Below are positions 29,186 to 37,129 of a stretch of 64,000 nucleotides of DNA, piece after piece. Made by a program: the position numbers and the translations under genes. This DNA is from JAIQFV01 sp041494885 (lineage in GTDB: Bacteria; Acidobacteriota; Terriglobia; JAIQFV01). The notes below the pieces were generated by a model. That model made no database searches. It was given only the letters and a program-made list of their open reading frames with translations, and was not told the DNA's origin. Numbering within the stretch: the first letter of the stretch is position 1; each line of letters starts with the position of its first letter. Where the stretch lies: the NCBI GenBank assembly GCA_041494885.1, contig JBGQBO010000029.1:1-64000 (forward strand), given 5' to 3'.

Positions 29186-29368
29186 AAAATTCCAAAATCC
29201 AAAGTCCAGATAATACCCAAAATCCAAATTCCAAACAAAACCCAAACTCCACAAATGCAAACAATGGCAAAGACCCTTTTCAATAAATTGCGGGAAAGGT
29301 GGATGTCGTTTTTTGGAATTTGGGTATTGGAATTTATTTGGATTTTGGAATTTGGATTTTGGAATTTC
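29186..29368. repeat. A/T-rich imperfect inverted repeat overlapping the HAD gene end
   Basis: The left arm (29186-29240), built from CCAAAATCCAAA-type words, is the reverse complement of the right arm (29311-29368), built from TTTGGATTTTGG-type words. About 70 bases lie between them. The right arm supplies the stop codon and last residues of the HAD hydrolase gene. Its composition is far more A/T-rich than the surroundings. Confidence 0.75.
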
Positions 29369-30224
29369 CTTTCGCAATTTGTAACCCGAGCACAAATTTC
29401 TCAATCGCTTGAGCTACTCCATGCTCATCGTTGGTTGCAGTGACATGGCGTCCCGCGGTCTTCAGCTCCTCCACGCTCTGACCCATGACCACGGCAACTC
29501 TTGAAAGCTCCAGCATGTCATGGTCGTTGTGGTTGTCGCCAATGGCCATCAGATTCTCAGGGGTCCACCCGTGCCCGGCCAGCAGAAACCGAAGCGCAGC
29601 CGCCTTGCTGCAGGTGGGTGAGAGGATATCGATAATGGAAACGTCATTTCGAAGATACTCCGTGCGGGTCATCTTCACCACCCCCGCCTCCACCAGCGGC
29701 GTGACGGCCTCGATTACACCATTCATCGTGGCGACCGATCCGCCAAACATGAACTGAATCGGGTCCACGGTAAGAAACTCTTCCAACGAATCGACATAGC
29801 GCACGTCTTCCTTGCTCTTGTCCAGATACCAGCGGAGGGGGCGATTGCTGGGATCGATTTTTTCACACACGAGCTGCCCGCACTCGGATTCCTCTGAATG
29901 GGCCACACAGGAGGAGCGAAAAGCCCGCGTCGCATAAAGCGCTTGCCGCGCGGCAGGAAGGGGCAAGGGATTTTTGTAGGAGAGATGATGGCTCCGAGAG
30001 GTTTTGATGACCGCGCCATTGTTGGCGATCACCGTGAGATCGTGATCAAACAGGGTGGCAATTCGTTCGGCCATCGAAAAGCGCCGCCCTGTCACCAGCG
30101 AAACTTCAACCCCGGACTCCATGGCCGCATCGACGGCACGCTTGTTCTCTTCGCTCAGGTTTCCCTTTGAATCCAGCAGCGTGCCATCAATGTCAATGGC
30201 GATCAGTCGTACTCCATCATTCAT
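29334..30224 (-). CDS. Cof-type HAD-IIB phosphatase
   Basis: Encodes 296 residues. HAD motifs are all present: I, AIDIDGTLLDSKG (nucleophile Asp and general acid Asp); II, SLVTGR; III with the Lys in CSKAAALRFLL; and IV, AIGDNHNDHDML. The type IIB cap occupies about residues 85-190. Such enzymes dephosphorylate sugar phosphates, flavin or pyridoxal phosphates. The final residues (about AKGNSKIQIPKSK) are unlike the family and are translated from the A/T-rich inverted repeat that overlaps the gene end, so the native C-terminus was probably replaced. The function should be intact, because motif IV lies well upstream. Confidence 0.92.
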   Translation of the reverse strand: MNDGVRLIAIDIDGTLLDSKGNLSEENKRAVDAAMESGVEVSLVTGRRFSMAERIATLFDHDLTVIANNGAVIKTSRSHHLSYKNPLPLPAARQALYATRAFRSSCVAHSEESECGQLVCEKIDPSNRPLRWYLDKSKEDVRYVDSLEEFLTVDPIQFMFGGSVATMNGVIEAVTPLVEAGVVKMTRTEYLRNDVSIIDILSPTCSKAAALRFLLAGHGWTPENLMAIGDNHNDHDMLELSRVAVVMGQSVEELKTAGRHVTATNDEHGVAQAIEKFVLGLQIAKGNSKIQIPKSK

Positions 30225-30637
30225 GAACTGAAGTTTATCACAGACGAGTTCTTCAGCTCGTCGCAGAGTAAGTCTAAAATTGCTTTTCTCTTGTGCAGAG
30301 ATTTTTACATCTACAACCTTCGCTCATGATCTTCATTGGGGTGCAGTTTCGCCGGGGGGGATCACGCCTGATAGTGGGCCAGTTCCCTAGATGCGCGTTT
30401 CTCAGATGGAAACGTGACCACAGCTGCGCGAACAGCAAATCCCGCCAGCTAGTTCCTCCTCGCACACGGGGAAAGGCTGTGAAAATGCCCCCACTTCCGC
30501 GCTCTTGTGCGCGCGGTTTCGCTTTCACATGGCCGTTGTGTGAAGGATTCCTAGGCGACTACACCCCCCCAGTCGCGTTTCCGATCACTCCCTGCCGCCG
30601 TTGTCAACGGGGCGGGTTGTCCACAACGAGTCGGGAC
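30225..30637. other. Intergenic, no gene supported
   Basis: This 413-base gap lies between the HAD gene start and the stop of the small exported NTF2-fold gene. A plus-strand frame crosses it and runs into the neighbouring gene antisense; its composition is poor and it has no signature. A short hairpin (CGAGTTCTTCAGCTCG) lies near 30245. Confidence 0.4.
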
Positions 30638-31129
30638 TCACTGGGTCGCTGGTACCACTCGCGTTGTCTGGAACGCGACAAGCCTCCAGTCGCCGTTCTG
30701 CTTCACCCAAACCCGGGTGTTGCGAACATCGCCACTGTATGGCTTCCCGTTGATCGTCGCTTTTACGGAGGCTAGCGCGTTAACGACCGCGGTGTCTCCA
30801 TACGTGCGTATCTTCGCTTCGCGCACATTAATGGAGTCGTACTTGGTAGCACCTGACTTGAAATTCTCGATCTCCTGAGCCTTCGTGGATAGGTTGCCGT
30901 CACCATGGATTGCCGTGTAGTCATCGGCAAAATACTTCTCGAGACAGGTAGTATCGCTTTTTAAAATGCACTGTGTGACCTGCCCTTGAAGCGTCTTGAT
31001 TTCTTGCTCGACAGTCCCGCTGCCGGTCTTTGTGCCGGCAGGTGGGTTTGCGACTTGGCCTGAGGCCATGGCCGGAACCAACAAGGAAAAGGCGACTAAC
31101 AGCAAAACAAAAAGTCTCATGCTTTTCAT
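30638..31129 (-). CDS. Exported DUF4440/NTF2-fold protein
   Basis: Encodes 163 residues with a signal peptide (MKSMRLFVLLLVAFSLLVPA, cleavage near MASG-Q). The mature part has the SnoaL/DUF4440 pattern: an N-terminal helix (EQEIKTLQGQVTQCILKSD), LEKYFADDYTAIHGDG, a helix, and four strands ending NTRVWVKQNGDWRLVAFQTT. Two Cys residues eleven positions apart (CILKSDTTCL, about residues 54 and 62) could form a disulphide. The role is unknown; members are found both as enzymes and as ligand-binding proteins. A second NTF2-fold gene lies at 25646. Confidence 0.88.
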   Translation of the reverse strand: MKSMRLFVLLLVAFSLLVPAMASGQVANPPAGTKTGSGTVEQEIKTLQGQVTQCILKSDTTCLEKYFADDYTAIHGDGNLSTKAQEIENFKSGATKYDSINVREAKIRTYGDTAVVNALASVKATINGKPYSGDVRNTRVWVKQNGDWRLVAFQTTRVVPATQ

Positions 31130-31709
31130 GGAGGTGACTCCTTCTGGTGAAGATTACGAGCGGGTGGAAGAGGCGACCATTCTGCTCTCTACTCGAGAGC
31201 GGTGTCAAGGACCCCTCAGATGAAAACAATTACCCACTTCTGATAGCCTTCCTTACTCCATGTTCGCAAAAACGAGACGGCATTGGAACAGGTCTACATT
31301 TGCGAAATCGCTGCAGACCAAAAGCGCTGATTTCCGCTTTTCTTGTCCGGGATCGATACAAATGCCCAGCCAAGAGGTGGCGAGCTGGAAGTCGTACCCC
31401 GAATCATCGGGGTGAAAAACCTGGGGGGCGTCTCCATCCCCGCTGGTAAACCAGCGGGCTGTACGCAGTCAAGCCCCCCGAGGGGGGCTGTGTTCGTGCG
31501 CCTGTTAAGGCACAGCAATTCTTGTGATATACTGCCGCTTCCCTGGAGAACCGAACAACATCTGCGGTCATTGTTTACATGGTTAAAGAGTCTTGGGTTT
31601 GGGTACCTAAGAGGCAAAACCGACGCCCTGGGTAAGCCAGTGGAAGAGGCAAAGAGCGGTCCTTCTCCAAACCCAGGTTCGGAGTCCAATTCTAGATAAG
31701 GAGAAATCC
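31130..31709. other. Intergenic region with three consecutive hairpins
   Basis: This 580-base gap lies between divergent genes. Its centre (31396-31489) carries three perfect palindromes in close succession, described separately. The remaining sequence has no supported gene and should contain both divergent promoters. Confidence 0.5.
31396..31489. repeat. Cluster of three perfect hairpins (REP-like)
   Basis: Within 94 bases lie ACCCCGA/TCGGGGT (31396-31402 with 31407-31413), CCCGCTGG/CCAGCGGG with a TAAA loop (31439-31446 with 31451-31458) and AGCCCCCC/GGGGGGCT (31472-31479 with 31482-31489). There are no T-tracts suitable for termination after each stem. The cluster resembles repetitive extragenic palindromes or a structured RNA rather than ordinary terminators. 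Confidence 0.6.
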
Positions 31710-32108
31710 ATGAGCTGTTCCAAGGCCACCTCTTCTTTGTCGAATCGTAAAGGTCGACCCGCCTCACCATCACGACGGCGGATGATCAAGACACTGGCGA
31801 TGGCCCCACTCCTCCCCGCGGTTCTATCAAGCGTCACTCTGACATCCGCTCAGACGCAAACCAAACCGGAAGCAATGCCTGTCGCACCCGCCCAACCGGC
31901 AACACAGGAATTGAAACCTTCGCCCGAGGCGGAAGCCCTGGCCGAAGTGGTCAAGCAGCGCTACGGGAAGTATCTAACGGACGAACAGATGGTCGAAGTA
32001 AAGCTGGGGCTGGAGCGCGGGGTGCGGGGCCGCCAGCGAGTCCGTGCATTCAAACTGACCAACGCCGACGAGCCCGTCACGATGTTTCATGCCTTGGACC
32101 TCCCCTAG
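31710..32108 (+). CDS. Exported small protein with Tat-like signal, amidase neighbour
   Basis: Encodes 132 residues; AAGGAGAAAT precedes the ATG. The N-terminus has SRRRMIKTLAMAPLLPAVLSS, a twin-arginine-like signal with a hydrophobic stretch. A Pro/Ala/Gln-rich linker follows, then a compact helical part of about 55 residues (EALAEVVKQRYGKYLTDEQM, then VKLGLERGVRGRQRVRAFKLTNADEP). No family is recognised. It lies 73 bases upstream of an amidase on the same strand and is probably co-transcribed with it, which suggests, but does not show, a functional pair. Confidence 0.75.
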   Translation: MSCSKATSSLSNRKGRPASPSRRRMIKTLAMAPLLPAVLSSVTLTSAQTQTKPEAMPVAPAQPATQELKPSPEAEALAEVVKQRYGKYLTDEQMVEVKLGLERGVRGRQRVRAFKLTNADEPVTMFHALDLP

Positions 32109-32181
32109 CTAAAATCGTGGGGTCGATTCAACCCTTCGGTGTGCTTTCGAACCGACATCATCCCGACTCTTGAGAGGCGAC

Positions 32182-33639
32182 ATGCTTTCAGAAGACATTC
32201 TTTATTCTTCAGTGGCCAGCTTGGCTCTGAAAATTCGCGGCCAAAAGATCTCTCCCGTAGAACTGACGGAATCTTACCTCACGCGGCTGGAGGCGATTGG
32301 GCCGAAGCTTGGGGCATTGGTGACGTTGATGCGGGGTCAGGCCCTCGAACAAGCGCGGGCCGCCGAGAAAGAAATCAAATCGGGTAAGTATCGCGGGCCA
32401 TTGCACGGCATCCCCTTCGGCGTAAAGGACCTTTTGGCGACCAAAGGAGTCCCCACCACGTGGGGGGCAGCGCCCTATAAGGATCAGGTGTTTGATTATG
32501 ATGCTACGGTGGTTGAGAAACTGCGCAACGCCGGCGCTATTCTGATCGCGAAGCTGGCCATGGTGGAGCTGGCAGGGGGAATGGGATATAACAATCCCGA
32601 TGCCTCTTTCACAGGCCCCGGCCGGACCCCGTGGAATACGAATTTTTGGAGTGGGGGCTCTTCCAGCGGGCCGGGAGCCGCTACAGCGGCTGGACTCGTG
32701 GCTTTTTCCATCGGCTCCGAAACCTCGGGATCGATCCTCACCCCCTCTTCGTGCTGCGGACTGTCGGGGTTGCGGCCTACTTACGGGCGGGTCAGCCGCT
32801 ATGGTGCCATGGCCTTGTGTTGGACGCTCGATAAGATCGGCCCCATGTGTCGCACCGTGGATGACTGTGGATTGGTGCTTGCCGCCATCGCTGGTAAGGA
32901 TCCCAAGGACCCCACCTCCGTTGCAAAGAAGTTCGATTATCCGTTGAATCCGGGGGTCGCGACCGCCGGGACCGATCGCGCACGCGTCACTGCTTCAACA
33001 GCCGCTGGCAGGCAACGTTTCAGGATTGGGGTCATTAAGGACTCCACCAAGGATATCCAACCTGAGGTCAAGGCCAACTTTGAACAGACTGTCGAAGTGC
33101 TCCATCAATTTTGTGATGTGACGCCGGACGTGGCCTTTCCCGACTTCCCGTGGGGGAATGTCGTGGGGACGATTGTGAATGCCGAGGGAGCCGCAGCCTT
33201 CTCTGATTTGATTGAGAGCGGAAAACTCGCTGAGCTCGAAACGCCGCGTGACCGCATTGGTGGGTACACCGCTTCGGTGGTGTCCGCCGTCGACTATATC
33301 CAGGCCATGCGCATTCGCGGCCCGATGCAGAGGGCCTACCATGAGTTCATGACCAAATTCGATGCCGTCATCGCCCCCACGCGGAGCGCCGTGGCTCCGC
33401 CCATTGGGATCGACTTCGACAAGGCCTATCCTGAGGTCAAAGGGGGAACCCCATTGATTCCGGCTGGAAATGCCGTTGGGGCCCCCGCCCTGTGTGTTCC
33501 CAATGGCTTTGGACAAAATGGCCTCCCGACCTCAATTCAATTCCTGGGGGCTCCGTTCAGTGAGAAAACGCTGCTTGAAATCGGCAATGCCTTTCAAGCC
33601 CGGACGCATTGGCACGAGAAGCACCCATCGATTTCGTGA
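32182..33639 (+). CDS. Amidase, amidase-signature family
   Basis: Encodes 485 residues from the ATG at 32182 (MLSEDILYSS), preferred over a TTG four codons upstream because GAGAGGCG is then well placed. The Ser-cis-Ser-Lys triad is visible: Lys in GIPFGVKDLL (about residue 82), cis-Ser in SGGSSSGPGAA and nucleophile in GSETSGSILTPSS. The sequence is close to GatA-type and other amidases, but no gatB or gatC gene is nearby and the C-terminal part (GNAVGAPALCVPNGFGQNGLPTSIQF) is that of generic amidases. It hydrolyses an unknown amide. It is cytoplasmic, unless exported with help from its partner gene. Confidence 0.92.
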   Translation: MLSEDILYSSVASLALKIRGQKISPVELTESYLTRLEAIGPKLGALVTLMRGQALEQARAAEKEIKSGKYRGPLHGIPFGVKDLLATKGVPTTWGAAPYKDQVFDYDATVVEKLRNAGAILIAKLAMVELAGGMGYNNPDASFTGPGRTPWNTNFWSGGSSSGPGAATAAGLVAFSIGSETSGSILTPSSCCGLSGLRPTYGRVSRYGAMALCWTLDKIGPMCRTVDDCGLVLAAIAGKDPKDPTSVAKKFDYPLNPGVATAGTDRARVTASTAAGRQRFRIGVIKDSTKDIQPEVKANFEQTVEVLHQFCDVTPDVAFPDFPWGNVVGTIVNAEGAAAFSDLIESGKLAELETPRDRIGGYTASVVSAVDYIQAMRIRGPMQRAYHEFMTKFDAVIAPTRSAVAPPIGIDFDKAYPEVKGGTPLIPAGNAVGAPALCVPNGFGQNGLPTSIQFLGAPFSEKTLLEIGNAFQARTHWHEKHPSIS

Positions 33640-33777
33640 CTCCTATGCCATATATAGTGCGACGAGCCTTGCCGCCCTACCATATTTCACCCCCAATTAT
33701 TTCCTTGCGTTCCTTTCAAATCTCCTGTAATCTGTCTTCAGTCTTGGTCAAGTTTTTGTTGTCGTAGCAGTAAGTTG

Positions 33778-33818
33778 GCTCCAAATCCATGATCGGATTT
33801 TGGAGCTATTTGTTTTTG
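33778..33818 (+). terminator. Hairpin with T-rich tail upstream of cspA
   Basis: GCTCCAAATCC (33778-33788) pairs with GGATTTTGGAGC (33795-33806), with one bulged T, followed by TATTTGTTTTTG. It could terminate the amidase transcript or be a temperature-sensitive element in the cold-shock leader, 69 bases before the cspA start. Confidence 0.55.
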
Positions 33819-33886
33819 CGGTGGACACGAAGACGAGACAAGGTAAATTAAAACAAGCAACATCAAACTAAGGAGCATTAACAGAA

Positions 33887-34090
33887 ATGAAAGAACAAGG
33901 CACAGTAAAATGGTTTAACGACGCAAAGGGTTTTGGATTCATCCAGCGCCAATCGGGCGAAGATGTCTTCGTGCATTTCTCCGCAATCCAAGGCGAGGGA
34001 TTCAAGTCATTAACCGAAGGCCAGGCCGTGGAGTTCGAAGTGACCAAGGGCCAAAAAGGTCTACAGGCGGAAAACGTCACCAAACTCTAA
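33887..34090 (+). CDS. cspA: Cold-shock protein, CspA family
   Basis: Encodes 67 residues, the usual length. It is a single OB-fold protein with RNP1 (KGFGFIQ) and RNP2 (VFVHF) that binds single-stranded nucleic acids and melts RNA structure in the cytoplasm. The sequence GTVKWFNDAKGFGFI at the N-terminus is almost invariant in the family. AAGGAG lies 15 to 10 bases upstream. A long leader precedes it, as is usual for cold-shock genes, and a strong terminator follows directly. Confidence 0.97.
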   Translation: MKEQGTVKWFNDAKGFGFIQRQSGEDVFVHFSAIQGEGFKSLTEGQAVEFEVTKGQKGLQAENVTKL

Positions 34091-34117
34091 TTTTCCACAA
34101 CAAAATCCATTTTTGGA

Positions 34118-34155
34118 AAGGCCTCGTCGCGAAAGCGACGGGGCCTTTTGTTTTT
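34118..34155 (+). terminator. Intrinsic terminator of cspA
   Basis: A 13-bp stem, AAGGCCTCGTCGC with GCGACGGGGCCTT (one G-T pair), closes a GAAA tetraloop and is followed by TTGTTTTT. It lies 28 bases after the cspA stop. Confidence 0.92.
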
Positions 34156-34171
34156 GGGGCGGACGAGAAGG

Positions 34172-34290
34172 GACCAATCAGCTTACAAAATTAAGATTGT
34201 TCCATTGACTGGAGCAAACTGCTGGAGCTATAAGTGAAGGCATTCATTGAAAACGAAGAGTAGTAAGGAGAGTTCTGATGAACCGCTCCC
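34172..34290 (+). repeat. Duplicated leader, copy 1
   Basis: About 120 bases ending in the start region ATGAACCGCTCCC closely match 40767-40886. The ribosome binding site and spacing (TAGTAAGGAGAGTTCTGATG) are identical. Copy 2 leads into the 877-residue Ig-like protein; copy 1 leads into a 27-codon frame that ends where the first STN-like gene begins. Confidence 0.85.
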
Positions 34291-34361
34291 ATGGAGGTAT
34301 CCGCTGTAAATCTTCTTCCTCCTTCATTTACCTGCCAGGACCGACATCGGGGGTTCCATAA
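34278..34361 (+). CDS. 27-residue leader ORF or truncated gene remnant
   Basis: Starts at the ATG of the duplicated leader with an excellent ribosome binding site (AAGGAGAG). It reads MNRSHGGIRCK at its start and ends at TAA (34359-34361), whose last base is the first base of the next ATG. Only the first four residues (MNRS) match the product of the second leader copy. It may be the stub of a lost gene, fused by deletion, that now couples translation of the downstream STN-like gene. Confidence 0.5.
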   Translation: MNRSHGGIRCKSSSSFIYLPGPTSGVP

Positions 34362-35068
34362 TGATGCGCCATCGTTTACACCTTATTGTTGCTTTGCTCT
34401 TCGTGGTCAATTGCTCTTCGGCTTTTGCGCAGAGCGATTTGCTCAGTCAAACGATAGCCCATGCTTCGCTGTGGGGTGACTTGGCGAACGTATTGGCTCA
34501 GGTAGCGCATTCCGGTCGAATACCGATGGTGGCTGAGTTGGCTCAGCCACTCCCGGACATCAAGGTCCCTGGAGGCAGTCATACGGGTCGGCATTTGCTT
34601 GACCTGATAGCCCGCCAGGCTCCCGGATACACCTGGGAACTGAAGGGTCCGGTGGTTCATTTCTATAACAGGCGATTGAGTCAGGCGAAGTTTAATTTTC
34701 TGAATCCCCAGTTTCGCCAGTTTTCCATGCCAAGAAATGTGTCCGAATTGAAGCTATGGTTTCCTACCCTCGAAGTGGGGTTACTGAATGGACGAGACAC
34801 ATCAGGTGCAGCTATCTCAAGCTTCCCCAATCCAGAACTCGAAAAAAGCAGACTTCGACCAGAGGGTCTCATCAAAGTTACTGGCCGGGAAATACTTATT
34901 CGGGCAGCAACTGAGTGTCCCACTTTCTTTACAGTCATCGTCTTCCCTGGCGCCGTCCCCAAAACAGCGAAGGAGGTGGAGCAAACCAATTTGAATTGGT
35001 ATTGGTGGAGTTTCAATGAAGAACTCCGGCACATGTATATACAACATCCTCACCGGGACCGGCGTTAA
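34361..35068 (+). CDS. Exported STN-like domain protein, paralogue 1
   Basis: Encodes 235 residues with a signal peptide (HRLHLIVALLFVVNCSSAFA, cleavage near FAQ-S). Residues about 30-110 show the STN-type pattern: helix LWGDLANVLAQVAHSG, strand IPMVAE, then TGRHLLDLIARQAPGYTWELKGPVVHFYNR. STN domains occur at the N-terminus of secretins and TonB-dependent receptors. Here the domain is free-standing, with no barrel or secretin core. The block FLNPQFRQFSMPRNV corresponds to the LLNLxIxxFxV block of the other paralogues. The C-terminal half is the most diverged of the five. Its start overlaps the leader ORF stop by one base. Function unknown. Confidence 0.75.
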   Translation: MMRHRLHLIVALLFVVNCSSAFAQSDLLSQTIAHASLWGDLANVLAQVAHSGRIPMVAELAQPLPDIKVPGGSHTGRHLLDLIARQAPGYTWELKGPVVHFYNRRLSQAKFNFLNPQFRQFSMPRNVSELKLWFPTLEVGLLNGRDTSGAAISSFPNPELEKSRLRPEGLIKVTGREILIRAATECPTFFTVIVFPGAVPKTAKEVEQTNLNWYWWSFNEELRHMYIQHPHRDRR

Positions 35069-35308
35069 GAGGATCAATAAAAAATCAGTATGAGGCAGCA
35101 TGGAGTCTGACCCGAATGACGCTTCTAAATGACGCCGCCATTTCCGCGGCCAGCAAAATCTCTCAAGCAGTCTCAAACGAGCCGTGTGACGGCAAAGTGG
35201 ACAAAGATTCCAGCCAATCTTGTGCATTCTGTGGAGCAGTCAACTACGCGCCATACCAGTCCTGTGGGAATTCAACACCTGTTTCTTACTGCCATTGAGG
35301 AGGCAAAG

Positions 35309-35953
35309 ATGAAGCTGACATCAACCAGTCTGTTTGTCTTCACTGTTTCCGTCGTTTTCTTTTCATTTGCCTTCTCAAGTCAGGTGACGGTCGACGCCAC
35401 TGGCCCAATGCATCAAAGGCTGAGGAATGCGGGGGCCGGGAGCGGCAGCGGCATTTTCCGTAAATTGCAACTTCAGATCGCCATCGAGGTTCCGAGGGCA
35501 TCTCCAAATGACAACAGACCCACCGAGGTAGACTTCATTCTTACTAATTCCGGAAAGGACGAGCTTACCATCCCGATATCTCCCAATCCCGGTGATTTCG
35601 AACCTGCGGACCCGAAGGTGAGCTATACGGTCAAGCTCCTCAACCTGTATATAACCACGGATATGAGGCAGGGGATATTGCCCGGGGGAGCCGACCTATA
35701 TGGAAATCGTGCCTTCCAGGGAACATTGGTAACACTTGCTCCCGGTAAATCAGTTCGCGTCCTTACCCGAGTCGCCCTGCCGCTCGTTTCGGTGGCAGAC
35801 CAAACCAGCACAGCAGTGTTCGTCGCTCATGCAGTGTTAAATGATGAAACAATAAGGACGGTGGACGGTCAGACTCTCGTGGATGGGCAGGAAATCGGGT
35901 CCGCAACGTCACCCCAATACACACTGAAGTCCCTCTTCAAATCGCCCAAGTGA
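35309..35953 (+). CDS. Exported protein of unknown function, probable beta-sandwich
   Basis: Encodes 214 residues from the ATG at 35309 with GAGGAGG about six bases upstream; a longer frame exists but lacks a signal peptide. Signal: TSLFVFTVSVVFFSFAFSSQ. The mature protein begins with a Gly/Ser-rich stretch (AGAGSGSGIF) and continues as alternating strands (LQLQIAIEVPRASPNDNRPTEVDFILTNSGKDELTIPI), consistent with an Ig-like or CARDB-type sandwich. SYTVKLLNLYITTDM and TLVTLAPGKSVRVLTRVALP support this. No family is recognised. It lies between STN-like paralogues 1 and 2 on the same strand. Confidence 0.7.
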   Translation: MKLTSTSLFVFTVSVVFFSFAFSSQVTVDATGPMHQRLRNAGAGSGSGIFRKLQLQIAIEVPRASPNDNRPTEVDFILTNSGKDELTIPISPNPGDFEPADPKVSYTVKLLNLYITTDMRQGILPGGADLYGNRAFQGTLVTLAPGKSVRVLTRVALPLVSVADQTSTAVFVAHAVLNDETIRTVDGQTLVDGQEIGSATSPQYTLKSLFKSPK

Positions 35954-36001
35954 GTTCTCTTTTTTGTGAATACATGAGAACAGTTACCATCGGACGGCAG
36001 T

Positions 36002-36883
36002 ATGGATCAGAAAAATACGTATGAAAGAGATGGCGCCAAAAGGGTGGTGCCAGCTCTCAAAAAGCAACAGTCCAACCCGTTGAATTTTGAGACCTGGTCC
36101 CAAGCAATCTTATGGGTTTTGATTCAGTTCTTGATTCTCTATGTCTTCCCTTTAACCCTGCGTGATTATTCCGTGCGGGCGGAGCAAAGATCCATTGATC
36201 GAGCGGCAGCCAATGTGCCCATTCTGTCGGTCGAGATCAAGTCTTTTGTGGTGAATGGTGCGGACATGGAAGAAGCTCTCCGCACGCTCAGCGACCAAGT
36301 CACTTTCCGGGTTGTCATTGGGTTTGAGAGAATTCCTCACCATGAAGGCGAGAGCGGGCAGCCAATGTCACTTGAGTTGACGAATACCACAGTGGGGAAG
36401 ATCTTGAGCCGCCTGTGTAGGATGGACTTGCGGTATGAATATAGACCAGTGGAAGGTCAAATGGTGGAGGTTTTCCCCAAAGGAGCGCTTGATAATCCTG
36501 AAGACTTGCTCAACGTGAAGATTAAAGAATACAGCGTCGACCGTGAGGCCTTGCCAGGAGGGGTGATCCAGATGATCGGCCAAGATGCGCCGGAGCTGAA
36601 GGAGTTGCTGGATCACAAGAAGGAAGAGTGGATGAAAAAATCAGACGGGGCTCCGGGAGGGTCGCCGGGCTCCATGCTGTCAGGGAATATGCCACTTCCA
36701 CATTTCACGTTGCGCCTTGAAAACGTCACTGTTCGCCACATTTTGAACGCTATTGCTCTAGAAAGCGTACGAATGTTTAAGGATGGAAAGGTGTTCGCAC
36801 CAGGCGGCTGGGAGTATGATTTCGTTGTCAGCGGAAACGCTCCGACCACATTGGGAGGCTACCCCAAGTGGAAGACCTTTTAG
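36002..36883 (+). CDS. Membrane-anchored STN-like domain protein, paralogue 2
   Basis: Encodes 293 residues. A 35-residue cytoplasmic stretch, partly translated from a REP-like repeat (36045-36112), precedes one membrane anchor (AILWVLIQFLILYVFPLTL). The periplasmic part has the STN pattern: VEIKSFVVNGADMEEALRTL, VTFRVVIGFERIPHH, then SLELTNTTVGKILSRLCR, followed by a beta pair ending VFPKG. The shared block is LLNVKIKEYSV. The second module contains ENVTVRHILNAIALES and ends GWEYDFVVSG. A Gly/Pro-rich linker (DGAPGGSPGSML) joins the modules. It is closest to paralogue 4 (39276). Function unknown. Confidence 0.78.
   Translation: MDQKNTYERDGAKRVVPALKKQQSNPLNFETWSQAILWVLIQFLILYVFPLTLRDYSVRAEQRSIDRAAANVPILSVEIKSFVVNGADMEEALRTLSDQVTFRVVIGFERIPHHEGESGQPMSLELTNTTVGKILSRLCRMDLRYEYRPVEGQMVEVFPKGALDNPEDLLNVKIKEYSVDREALPGGVIQMIGQDAPELKELLDHKKEEWMKKSDGAPGGSPGSMLSGNMPLPHFTLRLENVTVRHILNAIALESVRMFKDGKVFAPGGWEYDFVVSGNAPTTLGGYPKWKTF
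36045..36112 (+). repeat. REP-like palindrome inside a coding region
   Basis: Nearly identical to 39122-39189. Its outer parts CCAG and CTCAAAA pair with TTTTGAG and CTGG, giving an imperfect hairpin. In this copy it is translated as residues about 15-37 of STN-like paralogue 2. Confidence 0.75.
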
Positions 36884-37129
36884 ACAAAGAACGAATCTTG
36901 AGACTTCAGCCACATTCGTGGAGCCGTATGCGGTCAATCGGGATTCAAACGAAACTTTTTTTGGAAACATGAATTACTCTCCTTATGCTTCGTGCACTTG
37001 ACTTGGTAGCTGGACTTGTTTTTGATTTTTGAGACCAGGCCCCTCGTTGCACCGCACAAGTACTTGAACCATGGTGCGCATGAATCAATTGTTTCTCCTG
37101 CGCCATAGGTACCAGGACTCGGCACCGAT

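Noticed and set aside
30293..30775. Plus-strand open frame of 160 codons
   Set aside because: Runs antisense into the exported NTF2-fold gene; Cys- and Arg-rich product without a signal or domain.
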